Source: Symsagittifera roscoffensis (Eukaryota > Xenacoelomorpha > Acoela > Convolutidae). Taken from it: a stretch of 64,000 nucleotides of DNA. Position numbers and translations under genes: made by a program. Below the pieces are notes generated by a model. It did not search any database. It saw nothing but the letters and a program-made list of their open reading frames with translations, and had not been told where the DNA came from. The DNA lies in the NCBI RefSeq assembly GCF_963678635.1, contig NC_087066.1, positions 65,755,277-65,819,276 of the forward strand, given 5' to 3'. This document shows, one piece after another, positions 31,301-36,422 of this stretch (position 1 is the first letter of the stretch; the number at the start of each line of letters is the position of its first letter).

Positions 31301-32165
31301 GCAAAAATGTATTATAGTTTAATGGTGTTGCATCAATGGTTAATGGTATTACTTTTACATAATCTCTTATGTAAGATATCGTACTTATTGCTTGACTTGA
31401 GATTGATTGTGGGAAGCTTATAAATGCGGGATGAGACCATTCGGGGTCCCAAACATAATCTGATTGTTCTGTGATAGCGGTATCATCGTTCGAGTTTTGG
31501 GGTCTAAAATTTTTTCTTGCTTGTGCAATTAAATCAATATTGTGTGTGAAATAATCTATTATGAACCATGCCAAAATTTTTTGTAGATCGTGTTTTGTAT
31601 GTTGTGAAACGTCGTCTTTCGTGAAATTTTCTTTAATGATGTTTAAATAACTAGAGAGTAGTGTGATTTCATGTCGTACTTTCAAATGTTTAGATGTTTC
31701 TGTCGGTGAGACATTTAATATTGGGATTTCGTTTTCTAATATCGAAATATAACTATATATTATTGCGAAAACTTCATTGGTGAATATGGAGTTTGCTCTT
31801 TGTGAGTTATGATATTGGATGCTTTTTATATATTCTGAAAAAACTTTTGAAAATTCTAAATCAAGATCGTCTGTTTGAATTGTATATTTTCTATTATTAT
31901 GGTTTGGTGAGGTGAATTCTATGGAGTAGATTCCATACTGTTGTGTTATGTTGCATATATCTTTTAAGTAGTGGTCTATGATTTGTCTTTTGATTTTTAC
32001 ATCTGGGAACTCTGTTTTACATGGACTGATTCCGGGTTCATATAAATTTAATAGTAAATTTTTGCAAAATATATGCTGTCCTCTATCAGTGGTTGCATCT
32101 ACTATAAAAGGAAAGATTTCATCATCATCTGGACTTTCTTCACCTGGGGTGTGCGTTGAGCTCAT
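16302..32165 (-). CDS. gag-pol: Duplicated Gag-Pol-Gag-Pol polyprotein, 5,287 codons
   Basis: One uninterrupted frame. First unit: unique N-terminus (1-45), Gag with a retrotransposon-gag helix region (~610-745), CCHC knuckle (C842, C845, H850, C855), a long Arg/Asn/Ser/Tyr-rich stretch (~900-1060), protease DSG (D1229), RT with YLDD (Y1737-D1740), RNase H (D1886) and integrase with an HHCC-type region and D2321, D2381, E2417 (D,D35E). At residue 2592 the sequence returns to residue 46 and repeats 2,547 codons (YLDD 4284-4287; D4868, D4928, E4964). It then continues into the integrase C-terminal KGPYQII (K5140 on) and a basic tail. The first integrase stops just before that GPY/F module. The second Gag lacks the native 45-residue start. 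Gag and Pol share one frame, with no shift between them. Whether the double polyprotein is processed normally is unknown; if it is not, this copy is defective. Confidence 0.9.
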   Translation of the reverse strand: MSSTHTPGEESPDDDEIFPFIVDATTDRGQHIFCKNLLLNLYEPGISPCKTEFPDVKIKRQIIDHYLKDICNITQQYGIYSIEFTSPNHNNRKYTIQTDDLDLEFSKVFSEYIKSIQYHNSQRANSIFTNEVFAIIYSYISILENEIPILNVSPTETSKHLKVRHEITLLSSYLNIIKENFTKDDVSQHTKHDLQKILAWFIIDYFTHNIDLIAQARKNFRPQNSNDDTAITEQSDYVWDPEWSHPAFISFPQSISSQAISTISYIRDYVKVIPLTIDATPLNYNTFLPDTQNNSLNSTVIHNENLNGTRNLTQQDIQTPSHFINEEIVHTTTTQQSISPIRPNLTTPRNTNPSQTQVTLQSTVKPSVAPKYSHMDYQTYRPMTIPSKTRKTFTRNNFADHNYNYTHPSKTYNQPQRNFNQYTRSRNWDSPMTQPNSINFQTNPPQDHSENYPFFQQNKNKKQTSYQMDYLSSDDDFLQPDIFAPNTQEYRRQGIQKTRTNHRNFSPQPIDAQHQQPIQQQNLINTQSFQPIQQQNPMTAHSYQPSQMQNEIPLPYYLQQHEITRNQLSNFSQMPNAAESLQMTMNPYLMGGSSITSNKPLMVFTGTDPEYSVEDYLNAVTANLILNIGPEPINTPLHQNWIYRRTALIQTTLDGAAQKWFSVLPLEIKSNWKRFTQEFSKMFDSERNKQQQRILCNEIRRLPNETIKQIAVRIETLVRKAYSLNTHDYKNTKMTEILMMTLTPQLRKIAIKKRASHPSSIREPDLDFRKLVDKLEQAEITMKLEETENLKLQYVNRIETTPTNINNIQESETDLVEKITEILNIYEKNPNFKGKPSFKKWCNYCRRYGHSISECRQKQQDNQNKPQKYKEPNKSFYQYMKKDQNLPNKTVYSNNSSGKPLPNNTNYTRNQSPYNSSYRGRSPERRNTNNSSQNHYNRPNSRNNYSRSNSNTQRFVSRSNSQSRNNYYPNNQSRNSSYNRNRNYSYNRNRSYSNNRNQNYPNNQSRNNSYNRSNFNRPNNNYQNRSRNNSQNRHSSYNNRYRNYSQSPHRNNNNYNNSNNRHRSSTPKHQRQINQVQSNPETTSDPPGIDDTVTDTLQLNQINCTSSDSESDTENTLSINMIKVENDYESVIYEQPFSSHIYENQSEFLQNYYTTPINSTPTTQETNEINTTNQTNKNIKTKCLNTNHIYQNIQKEQPKKKIWTIPFLLESPRNKEFQPPDLEIDFLIDSGAESNIINIPTWNEIKTLHPKLTPLETSSKLATAQGSTLINYGKIQLFLLPTRTMEQSKILNKPFKQIFHITDIKYNIIGIPFISKYIPTINILNSKILIKDKYTKTKETSLTFFQRLNKQPPFFSKFYPIFNQQRKHLKPLSGNIYNFSIKQVHQYDKEQNKQKFYMSEFEFKPIHKFFKITISSIKYLKNSNSDIISLHVYNNTPYQVTLPLGLLGYCETNATISPIHEKAYRVNNILQLLDICQSTILNEELSINNIISNENRNTDYFTKTPYFKPTFNISNYTEDQQKFLTMFNFQHSQITQDEFEKLAKQLIKYSSVYATSKFDVGKISSSLHLPLKPDAVFKKQRASKVPIHLHDKVNRLLDILEQYNIISPVNKEEQPKGNTFINPVIILAKGESLKIVLDARYLNSLIDESKCNWPIEPIQVILTKINGKYFTTADMNSAYNQMPLDEQSRRLTQFVIGNQQYEFNRLFYGISIGPAAFSAFMSKIFRPLILKKNAITYLDDVFMQSQTKDEMFNVLEKYHQILQNENLKAAPDKSHFFLTRVKFLGHNIERKTITPLKSRIDAIQKLQPPTNKKKIQEFLGMLNFLSKYVYKMQLYLRPFYNILRQQNNFEWNTEHQTRFEEIKKLLTEQISNTIPDSNQPFYAMCDASNFGIGAALLQSHNGTNKMNLISANSRLFTQAELRLSTLMRECTAIIYTLTEYEFLILGSKHPTVLFTDHKPIIFLFTQKSNPNHRVYRFQLILMKFPNLHIVWTAGKNLALPDTLSRNTPPELLTRKTTVEIPKNIKFYLAENETSPRLECKYAVKTDIEQSQINNLQHFPLYLDCQNNHYEVDLLGTSTFKPIPYSQWIKNNTQQKRTKQHPPKKDHFPLIEKENLTDKINLSGPQTNDSKYTINQVFDLHDPLDTIPLSKFEIENIFLPPTETITISTLKQYQNLDPIIRQLKSWHKYKTKPVKADSTILGNKTLLRYFRKFNNTTINENTDLLEYNLNESTVPCLPLSMILIAFNISHTQNIKGHSGSEKTYSNFIQNFYFPNAPIWIKVLCNDCIVCQLNKPYPNQKQIAQKQDFKGQSLYFNHRISFDTKGPISPSSEGNSYIMVIVDAFTHYVALNPVPHCNAYHAYTTLYEHWIAKFGLPEILVTDNGTEFINNEIITLCHLYNIKHKPRTSHAPWTNGLVEGMNRSLQEYLRCIINGNDTKYTEWSADVKLFPLAYNSQITTTLGMSPYEMVFNQKPRKPIMFTANSHKNAQGYCQPNKDSICYNLPLHTHDEDHFHHPQILKLASGTHTEWILNRDKKHNEIYQKITKKLLQRQNINEQINSRFTPASELKIGTFVLIPNFNTQKGISKKLQPLRISPCKTEFPDVKIKRQIIDHYLKDICNITQQYGIYSIEFTSPNHNNRKYTIQTDDLDLEFSKVFSEYIKSIQYHNSQRANSIFTNEVFAIIYSYISILENEIPITNVSPTETSKHLKVRHEITLLSSYLNIIKENFTKDDVSQHTKHDLQKILAWFIIDYFTHNIDLIAQARKNFRPQNSNDDTAITEQSDYVWDPEWSHPAFISFPQSISSQAISTISYIRDYVKVIPLTIDATPLNYNTFLPDTQNNSLNSTVIHNENLNGTRNLTQQDIQTPSHFINEEIVHTTTTQQSISPIRPNLTTPRNTNPSQTQVTLQSTVKPSVAPKYSHMDYQTYRPMTIPSKTRKTFTRNNFADHNYNYTNPSKTYNQPQRNFNQYTRSRNWDSPMTQPNSINFQTNPPQDHSENYPFFQQNKNKKQTSYQMDYLSSDDDFLQPDIFAPNTQEYRRQGIQKTRTNHRNFSPQPIDAQHQQPIQQQNLINTQSFQPIQQQNPMTAHSYQPSQMQNEIPLPYYLQQHEITRNQLSNFSQMPNAAESLQMTMNPYLMGGSSITSNKPLMVFTGTDPEYSVEDYLNAVTANLILNIGPEPINTPLHQNWIHRRTALIQTTLDGAAQKWFSVLPLEIKSNWKRFTQEFSKMFDSERNKQQQRILCNEIRRLPNETIKQIAVRIETLVRKAYSLNTHDYKNTKMTEILMMTLTPQLRKIAIKKRASHPSSIREPDLDFRKLVDKLEQAEITMKLEETENLKLQYVNRIETTPTNINNIQESETDLVEKITEILNIYEKNPNFKGKPSFKKWCNYCRRYGHSISECRQKQQDNQNKPQKYKEPNKSFYQYMKKDQNLPNKTVYSNNSSGKPLPNNTNYTRNQSPYNSSYRGRSPERRNTNNSSQNHYNRPNSRNNYSRSNSNTQRFVSRSNSQSRNNYYPNNQSRNSSYNRNRNYSYNRNRSYSNNRNQNYPNNQSRNNSYNRSNFNRPNNNYQNRSRNNSQNRHSSYNNRYRNYSQSPHRNNNNYNNSNNRHRSSTPKHQRQINQVQSNPETTSDPPGIDDTVTDTLQLNQINCTSSDSESDTENTLSINMIKVENDYESVIYEQPFSSHIYENQSEFLQNYYTTPINSTPTTQETNEINTTNQTNKNIKTKCLNTNHIYQNIQKEQPKEKIWTIPFLLESPRNKEFQPPDLEIDFLIDSGAESNIINIPTWNEIKTLHPKLTPLETSSKLATAQGSTLINYGKIQLFLLPTRTMEQSKILNKPFKQIFHITDIKYNIIGIPFISKYIPTINILNSKILIKDKYTKTKETSLTFFQRLNKQPPFFSKFYPIFNQQRKHLKPLSGNIYNFSIKQVHQYDKEQNKQKFYMSEFEFKPIHKFFKITISSIKYLKNSNSDIISLHVYNNTPYQVTLPLGLLGYCETNATISPIHEKAYRVNNILQLLDICQSTILNEELSINNIISNENRNTDYFTKTPYFKPTFNISNYTEDQQKFLTMFNFQHSQITQDEFEKLAKQLIKYSSVYATSKFDVGKISSSLHLPLKPDAVFKKQRASKVPIHLHDKVNRLLDILEQYNIISPVNKEEQPKGNTFINPVIILAKGESLKIVLDARYLNSLIDESKCNWPIEPIQVILTKINGKYFTTADMNSAYNQMPLDEQSRRLTQFVIGNQQYEFNRLFYGISIGPAAFSAFMSKIFRPLILKKNAITYLDDVFMQSQTKDEMFNVLEKYHQILQNENLKAAPDKSHFFLTRVKFLGHNIERKTITPLKSRIDAIQKLQPPTNKKKIQEFLGMLNFLSKYVYKMQLYLRPFYNILRQQNNFEWNTEHQTRFEEIKKLLTEQISNTIPDSNQPFYAMCDASKFGIGAALLQSHNGTNKMNLISANSRLFTQAELRLSTLMRECTAIIYTLTEYEFLILGSKHPTVLFTDHKPIIFLFTQKSNPNHRVYRFQLILMKFPNLHIVWTAGKNLALPDTLSRNTPPELLTRKTTVEIPKNIKFYLAENETSPRLECKYAVKTDIEQSQINNLQHFPLYLDCQNNHYEVDLLGTSTFKPIPYSQWIKNNTQQKRTKQHPPKKDHFPLIEKENLTDKINLSGPQTNDSKYTINQVFDLHDPLDTIPLSKFEIENIFLPPTETITISTLKQYQNLDPIIRQLKSWHKYKTKPVKADSTILGNKTLLRYFRKFNNTTINENTDLLEYNLNESTVPCLPLSMILIAFNISHTQNIKGHSGSEKTYSNFIQNFYFPNAPIWIKVLCNDCIVCQLNKPYPNQKQIAQKQDFKGQSLYFNHRISFDTKGPISPSSEGNSYIMVIVDAFTHYVALNPVPHCNAYHAYTTLYEHWIAKFGLPEILVTDNGTEFINNEIITLCHLYNIKHKPRTSHAPWTNGLVEGMNRSLQEYLRCIINGNDTKYTEWSADVKLFPLAYNSQITTTLGMSPYEMVFNQKPRKPIMFTANSHKNAQGYCQPNKDSICYNLPLHTHDEDHFHHPQILKLASGTHTEWILNRDKKHNEIYQKITKKLLQRQNINEQINSRFTPASELKIGTFVLIPNFNTQKGISKKLQPLRKGPYQIIARATDVTYKITDSNKKEIVQHRNNLLPYYPKEYALRELTQLYSFTGLKIIQNEPHLKNTEQNDNPTENQNTKPIATKNNTQNHKESPKQRKNRKMTEQIIPQEQIDKSENRKTTRLRNQPRKNYKIFIPQSKILKKVEFQK
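16749..24389 (-). repeat. Tandem duplication unit, sense-downstream copy (7,641 bp)
   Basis: Aligns with 24390-32030 at a constant offset of 7,641 bp. I saw six substituted bases: near 18857 (T/G), 20925 (C/T), 22598 (G/A), 23306 (T/G) and a dinucleotide near 24078 (GT/AA). All of them change amino acids. This unit runs on into the complete integrase C-terminus. Confidence 0.9.
24390..32030 (-). repeat. Tandem duplication unit, sense-upstream copy (7,641 bp)
   Basis: Carries the native N-terminus on its right side and ends at the junction 24389/24390. The three parental/junction sequences share TTC at the breakpoint (GATTC|CGGG, GATTC|GAAGG, TTTTC|GAAGG), a 3-nt microhomology. The unit length is divisible by three, so the frame is preserved. 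Confidence 0.9.
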
Positions 32166-32607
32166 TTTTTCGTTCGATGACTGTTAATATGTAATTATTA
32201 ATGTGTCGAATTGGTTGATTCCAATTGTATAAATGTACTGGTTTGTGTTTATACTGCTTTTTTATTCTTCTTTTTCCTCTTTTTGATGAATTTGAAGTTG
32301 TTTCTGAGTCAGAAAAATATAATTGATCGTGAAGTGGGCAATTTTTATCTATTGATTCTTTTAGTTTGTAAAGTTCGTCTAAACTGTTGGTTTCTGATTC
32401 TGAAAATGCGTTTCGATTTTTTGAAAATCTTTTTCGTGTTATTTGTCTTTGTTTCGTTATTATTTTTCTTTTTAGTGTTTGTCGTTTTGTTCGAATGTAT
32501 CCAACTGTTTGTGTATGAGGTGTGATTACAAGGTCGTATTTTTTGTTATCTATTTCACAATTGTGTAAAACGATTGTTTGTTTATTTCCTAGGTTTTTAA
32601 ATGACAT
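32140..32607 (-). CDS. Basic 155-aa ORF upstream of gag
   Basis: An intact frame starting at ATG 32607-32605 and ending with TGA at 32142-32140, overlapping the Gag-Pol start by 26 nt in the +1 frame. It has many Lys and Arg residues (TLKRKIITKQRQITRKRF; KRGKRRIKKQYKHKP) with an acidic/Ser patch between (FSESETNSLDELYKLKESID). It could be a nucleic-acid-binding protein or an N-terminal Gag piece. AAA AAT precedes the overlapping ATG, but a -1 slip there meets a stop, so fusion to Gag would need +1 movement; reinitiation at the Gag ATG is as likely. No family recognised. Confidence 0.6.
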   Translation of the reverse strand: MSFKNLGNKQTIVLHNCEIDNKKYDLVITPHTQTVGYIRTKRQTLKRKIITKQRQITRKRFSKNRNAFSESETNSLDELYKLKESIDKNCPLHDQLYFSDSETTSNSSKRGKRRIKKQYKHKPVHLYNWNQPIRHINNYILTVIERKNELNAHPR

Positions 32608-33540
32608 AAGGTTTAGGATGACGGATGCAAAAGGTTGTTAAATGGTTTCTATTTTCTTAAACTGTTAGTTCTTACGATTTTTTGGTTAGCTTAACCTGGG
32701 TCTATTTGTTCAGGGTTGGAGAGAAAAGTATATCGATTCCGAAGAATGATTTTTTACTTTCTCGTGGCTAGTATAAGTTAAGGTGTTAACTTACTTAATC
32801 TTACTTAGGGGTAGTGATTGTGTTCAAGGGTTGGAGAATAGTAAATCGATCCACAAGGTTCAGGTATAATTAGAACGCGAGTAGTTCGTTAGATACTATT
32901 TTAAACTTACTAAGTCTAAGATTTATCCTGGGTCTGTTAAGAGGGGGGGTCAAGTGAAGGATGAATAACCGAAGTTCTTCACTGTTTATCCTAATTTGAA
33001 TGATTAGTTTTGTTTAAAAATTTCTATTAGTCTTAGGTCTTTAGAAAGGGTTGGGTAGTGAATCGACGTTTGAGGTCGTTAGACACTAATTAAGTGGGTG
33101 GGGGAGAACAAAGTTGTTCTGTTTGATCCAAGGATAAGCCTTGATGATCAAATTTGAAATTTAATTAAGTAGAAAATGATTTAAGATCCAAGGATAAGCC
33201 TTGATGATCTGGTTTTAAAATTAAATGAATTTAAGTTTTAATAAAATTTTAAATGTGTGTAAAGGAAAGATTTAGTGTTTTGATGATATTAGTGGGTTTA
33301 TGATTGCTGTTATGTTTTAGGTGATGGAGCTGGAACAACAGGATGATTTATGATTACTAACCATTTATTGTCATGCTACTAATTTTTATTTTTTATTTTT
33401 CAATAAATATTTTTCAAACATGTTTTGTATATTACTGCAGAGTTTTAGGAAAACGATCTTAGATCTTTTTATCAATCGTTATTGTATATTAATAATTTTG
33501 TTTAGCGCCTGAAATGATTTTGAAGATTAACTTCAAGGTT

Positions 33541-33774
33541 TTATGTTTGCAAATGAAAATCTAAATTCATTGCCAGTAGTATTCTAAATATAAAAGTTTG
33601 TTCTGGTTTTTGCCTAACTATCATATAGCTATATGGCAAGTTTCTACTTTGTCGAATGTCGTCTCTGGTTCGAGGTCTTCTTCCAATTCCTGGTAGTTCT
33701 GTTATGGTTCGGAATATTGGCTCTGATCTATTGAGTCGTAGAGACATTTCGATTAAATTATTGTCGTATAACAT
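33541..33774 (-). CDS. Leader ORF, 77 aa, Arg-rich, possible spliced 5' exon
   Basis: The first sizeable ATG frame after the primer site. It includes LNRSEPIFRTITELPGIGRR and a run of Arg/Asp residues, then a hydrophobic end. Its composition looks like a protein, but no family is recognised. An ATG exon this close to the 5' LTR could feed the ATG-less 3' frames by splicing; GTAGAA and GTTAGG words inside are weak donor candidates. It could also be a regulatory upstream ORF or chance. Confidence 0.35.
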   Translation of the reverse strand: MLYDNNLIEMSLRLNRSEPIFRTITELPGIGRRPRTRDDIRQSRNLPYSYMIVRQKPEQTFIFRILLAMNLDFHLQT

Positions 33775-33841
33775 TTTTTAAATGTTTTTGTCTAATTTCT
33801 AATATATTTTGGTTAATTCTAAGCTATTAAGGTCTTGTTCG

Positions 33842-33859
33842 AGACTTATGGTCGCACCA
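33842..33859 (-). promoter_or_regulatory. Candidate primer-binding site
   Basis: Two bases after the 5' LTR the sense strand reads TGGTGCGACCATAAGTCT, beginning TGG as expected for pairing with a tRNA 3' CCA. The complementary plus strand also shows GTTCGA 14 bases before GCACCA, close to T-loop spacing (usually 15). I could not assign the tRNA. Confidence 0.5.
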
Positions 33860-33861
33860 GA

Positions 33862-34271
33862 TGAGTTAGGACCGAGTTGGTTAACTCATAGAGTAATTTC
33901 GGATAGGGTACACCGTCTGCTCGTCACGCTATCTTATTTTCGGCCGGATAGATTCGTGCAACTTCTTAGTCTAATACCGATCCTAATCTTACTCTTATAC
34001 TATCTAGTCTCAGGTTGTTTAACTAGTCTCTGCTAGGCTCAATAGATCTAGGGTATACTGGTTTATTGCGGCTGCTGAAGTGCTCGGGAGAGTCCAACTA
34101 ATTTCTAAGTTAAATACAAATCTCTCTGGTGCTGAAATTACAAGTAACTTCAGCACTTACAAATAAGTGGGTTGTTAGTTAGATGGATCATGATTGGTTA
34201 ATATTAAATACTTTACATTGGTAAAATATCTAAATTATCCAATCATAAAATGTAGTCTAGATCAGGTTCCA
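33862..34271 (-). repeat. 5' LTR (sense orientation) of the giant retroelement
   Basis: 410 bp, TG...CA, one mismatch seen against 7714-8123. It carries the same CCAAT words, hairpin and AATAAA. Being upstream of gag on the minus strand, it should drive transcription leftwards. Confidence 0.9.
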
Positions 34272-34275
34272 CCTG
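34272..34275. repeat. Target-site duplication CCTG (right)
   Basis: Matches 7710-7713 exactly and directly follows the LTR terminal CA. Confidence 0.85.
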
Positions 34276-34409
34276 GCTTTTGCTGGCTTTAACTGTTTTT
34301 TTTTAGCTTCGAATCACTTATTCAGTTAATTCTAGGGCTAATTAGAAATGAGATTTCATGTGAGAAGAAAGTCAAATTTTTAAGAAATATATTCAAGAAG
34401 GCCAGTTGT

Positions 34410-34757
34410 CAGTCGCGGATTTAGGTAATTAGGCATCCAATTCAGGAATTCGACACCTTGATCACGTAAAGGGCCCCCCATTGGTACTCTTTTAGGCATC
34501 ATTTTTTGCAGACCGAAGCAAATCAATACTAAATTTGGAGGGGAGCGCGCGCCGAAATTTGCAATTTCTTGGTCAAATCTTTTGAAAAAACCAAAAATTG
34601 TAATTTTCGCCTGCTTTTTTTTAAAAAATTCGGCCAAAATAGAGTCTTTATGATGATTTGGGAAAGCGTGGAAAATAAATTTGGATCGACATTTTCAAAT
34701 TTCTTTTTTTTTTTGAAAATCCACCCCCACCCCCAGAAAATCCTAGATCTGCCCCTG
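34410..34757 (+). mobile_element. MITE copy, CAGGGGCGGATCTAGGA family
   Basis: Starts CAGTCGCGGATTTAGG and ends GAAAATCCTAGATCTGCCCCTG (final 20: AAATCCTAGATCTGCCCCTG). The middle is diverged but keeps GGAATTCGACACC, GGAGCGCGCGCCGAAA and the terminal block. The flanking octamers match only weakly, which suggests an old copy. Confidence 0.6.
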
Positions 34758-35589
34758 TTCATTGTCTTAATTTTATTAACAAATCAATCGAATTAGTTCA
34801 TTCGGGAATTTCAAAATGCCGCCGCAAAGCTTTTGAATTATACCGACATTCTTATTGCTTTTCAAGTAAGCAATGGTGTGAAACTTAATTCAATGAGATA
34901 CATTTTTGAATAGTATAACCCAGCCGAAGTATAAGCCAACCGAAAATGCGTAGAGTAAATGAACCAGTGGAAAGTTATGTTTACAAAAGTTATAAACCAT
35001 TCCTAAAACAATTACGTCATTTCAAAGAAATATGCATGATTTCGTATCTGCTGTTACATAATTAATACTTGATTTTTATGTAACAGTTACGTATTTTCGA
35101 CTGTTTCAATGATGGCTGGTGTATACTCTGGCTGGTTATTATGCCACTTTTTTTTGAAAAACTATTCAGCTTAACTCCTAGATTTGCATCCCAATTATTG
35201 CTAATGTTGCGGTAAAAACGTTGAGCTTATTATAAATTACCTCTGATGTTCCAAATTTGCATAAAATGGGTTCAAAAATTGTTAGTTTGAAGAAAGTTTC
35301 ATATTTTACGTATACCAGTACTTATCAAATTGATGTATTTATGTTGTGTTTTCAATCCCTCAGTACATGTGCTAAAACAATTAGTTGTAAATTGAAAGTA
35401 AAAATTTAATTTTGAATTATTTTCCACATTTTGTAAATTTTGAGACTAATAACAGTTGGGCAGAGTTTCGACTCCCCTTAAAACCATGGCTAAGCACAGC
35501 TACGGAGAAAGAAGGAACGGTGTGTATATTCGAGTAATTTTTTTCGATAAAATTTTTGTCTAAAATCTAAATTTTTTGTCCTAAATCCG
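34758..35589. other. AT-rich non-coding stretch, no gene seen
   Basis: No domain-bearing frame, splice-paired exon or repeat structure is visible. Confidence 0.5.
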
Positions 35590-35800
35590 CTATTGAATCG
35601 ACCAAATAGATTTTCTGAGCGCTCCCAGAAGGCTTAACGACCCTATTTTGAGTGATTCAAAGCGGTTTTTGAGCTTCTTGGCAATTTTTCGATGGTTTTG
35701 ACCAAACGGTAAATCGGCCGAGAATGGATGTCAAAAACTAGTACCAAAGGGGGACCCTTTGGGTGGCTAAGGTGTCGAATCCCTGAGGGGGTGGGGGGAG
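35590..35800 (-). mobile_element. Reverse-oriented partial MITE copy, same family
   Basis: Read on the minus strand it follows the family from CCCCCTCAGGGATTCGACAC through CCCAAAGGGTCCCCCTTTGG to the GGTCGA region. The outer termini are missing or diverged. The plus-strand open frame across it is an artefact. Confidence 0.5.
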
Positions 35801-36034
35801 GGGGTTACTTGAAGAGAGTTGATGCCATCCCTACCGTTCTTCTCGGCACGCTACTGATCGGCATCCCCTTGGAACGCGACCCGTTTGAAATGTTATACGC
35901 CGAGCTGCATCTGAAAAGTTCGAAAAAATTTTCTATGAAAGATCTCGAGAAAAAATGGTCTGAATGAAAGTCTATACGAAAATTAATGTAAAAAAAAACT
36001 GAAGCACATAGAATCTAACAGTATTGGTGCGACT

Positions 36035-36422
36035 CAGGGGCGGCTTTGGGGGGAGGGGGTGCTTTCCTTTCCCTCAGGTATTCGACCCCCTGCCGACCGA
36101 TTTTGAACTATCCATTTTTGGTGACAGACGCTAAAACATTTCTAAAGGCGCCTTTGGCGCCAATAAATATTAATTTCGAGTGGCGAGCGCGCGCCGAAAA
36201 AACGCGATTTTTTGGTCAAAATTTTCCAAAAAGTGCCTATAACGCCTTTTTTGGCCTGCTTTTCAAAGTTTTGCCTGCGGCGCAGAAAAATAGGCAAAAA
36301 ATGACTTTTTATGTGCTTTGGGATAGCTCAAAAAATCGATTTGGTCGATCAAAAAAAAGTCGAAAAAAATTCGAAATTTTTTAGAAAATGCATCCCTCGA
36401 GAAAATTCTAGATCCACCCCTG
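36035..36422 (+). mobile_element. Full-length MITE with perfect 8-bp TSD
   Basis: A 388-bp copy from CAGGGGCGGCTTTGGGG to TTCTAGATCCACCCCTG. GTGCGACT precedes it (36027-36034) and follows it (36423-36430) without mismatch. This is the best evidence here that the family transposes as a unit with an 8-bp target duplication, as hAT elements do. It contains the GGCGCCTTTGGCGCC hairpin. No coding capacity. Confidence 0.8.

Larger units (their letters stand above)
32608..33861 (-). other. Retroelement 5' leader with internal repeats
   Basis: Between the primer site and the first main ORF. ATCCAAGGATAAGCCTTGAT occurs twice (~33127 and ~33187). Each copy can fold as CAAGG-CTTAT-CCTTG within a longer imperfect GATC...GATC stem on the sense strand. 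A looser unit with GGGTTGG followed by AGTRAATCGA recurs near 32713, 32828 and 33048. CCTGGGTCTRTT recurs near 32695 and 32927. Structured repeats in a retroviral leader may serve packaging or translation control; that is inference. Confidence 0.55.
7714..34271 (-). mobile_element. Giant Ty3/gypsy-type LTR retroelement with env-like block, 26.6 kb
   Basis: The boundaries are set by two 410-bp LTRs starting TG and ending CA and by the CCTG duplication. The order PR-RT-RNase H-IN and a GPY/F-type end in the second integrase place it with Ty3/gypsy (Metaviridae). With the internal 7,641-bp duplication removed the element would still be 18.9 kb, well above the usual 5-12 kb. The LTRs differ at one base that I found (T versus A near 7968 and 34116), so insertion is recent. 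The sense (minus) strand is A-rich and G-poor throughout, unlike the flanks. Long undisturbed frames suggest a recently active copy. The extra 3' frames go beyond a single env gene. Confidence 0.9.

Noticed and set aside
32150..32185. Canonical -1 ribosomal frameshift joining the 155-aa ORF to Gag
   Set aside because: A AAA AAT looks slippery, but the -1 frame meets TGA at once, and Gag lies in the +1 frame.
35728..35967. 79-codon plus-strand frame as a gene
   Set aside because: Its first half is a reverse-oriented MITE fragment, and the rest has no recognised domain. Kept only as a possibility of stray coding-like sequence.
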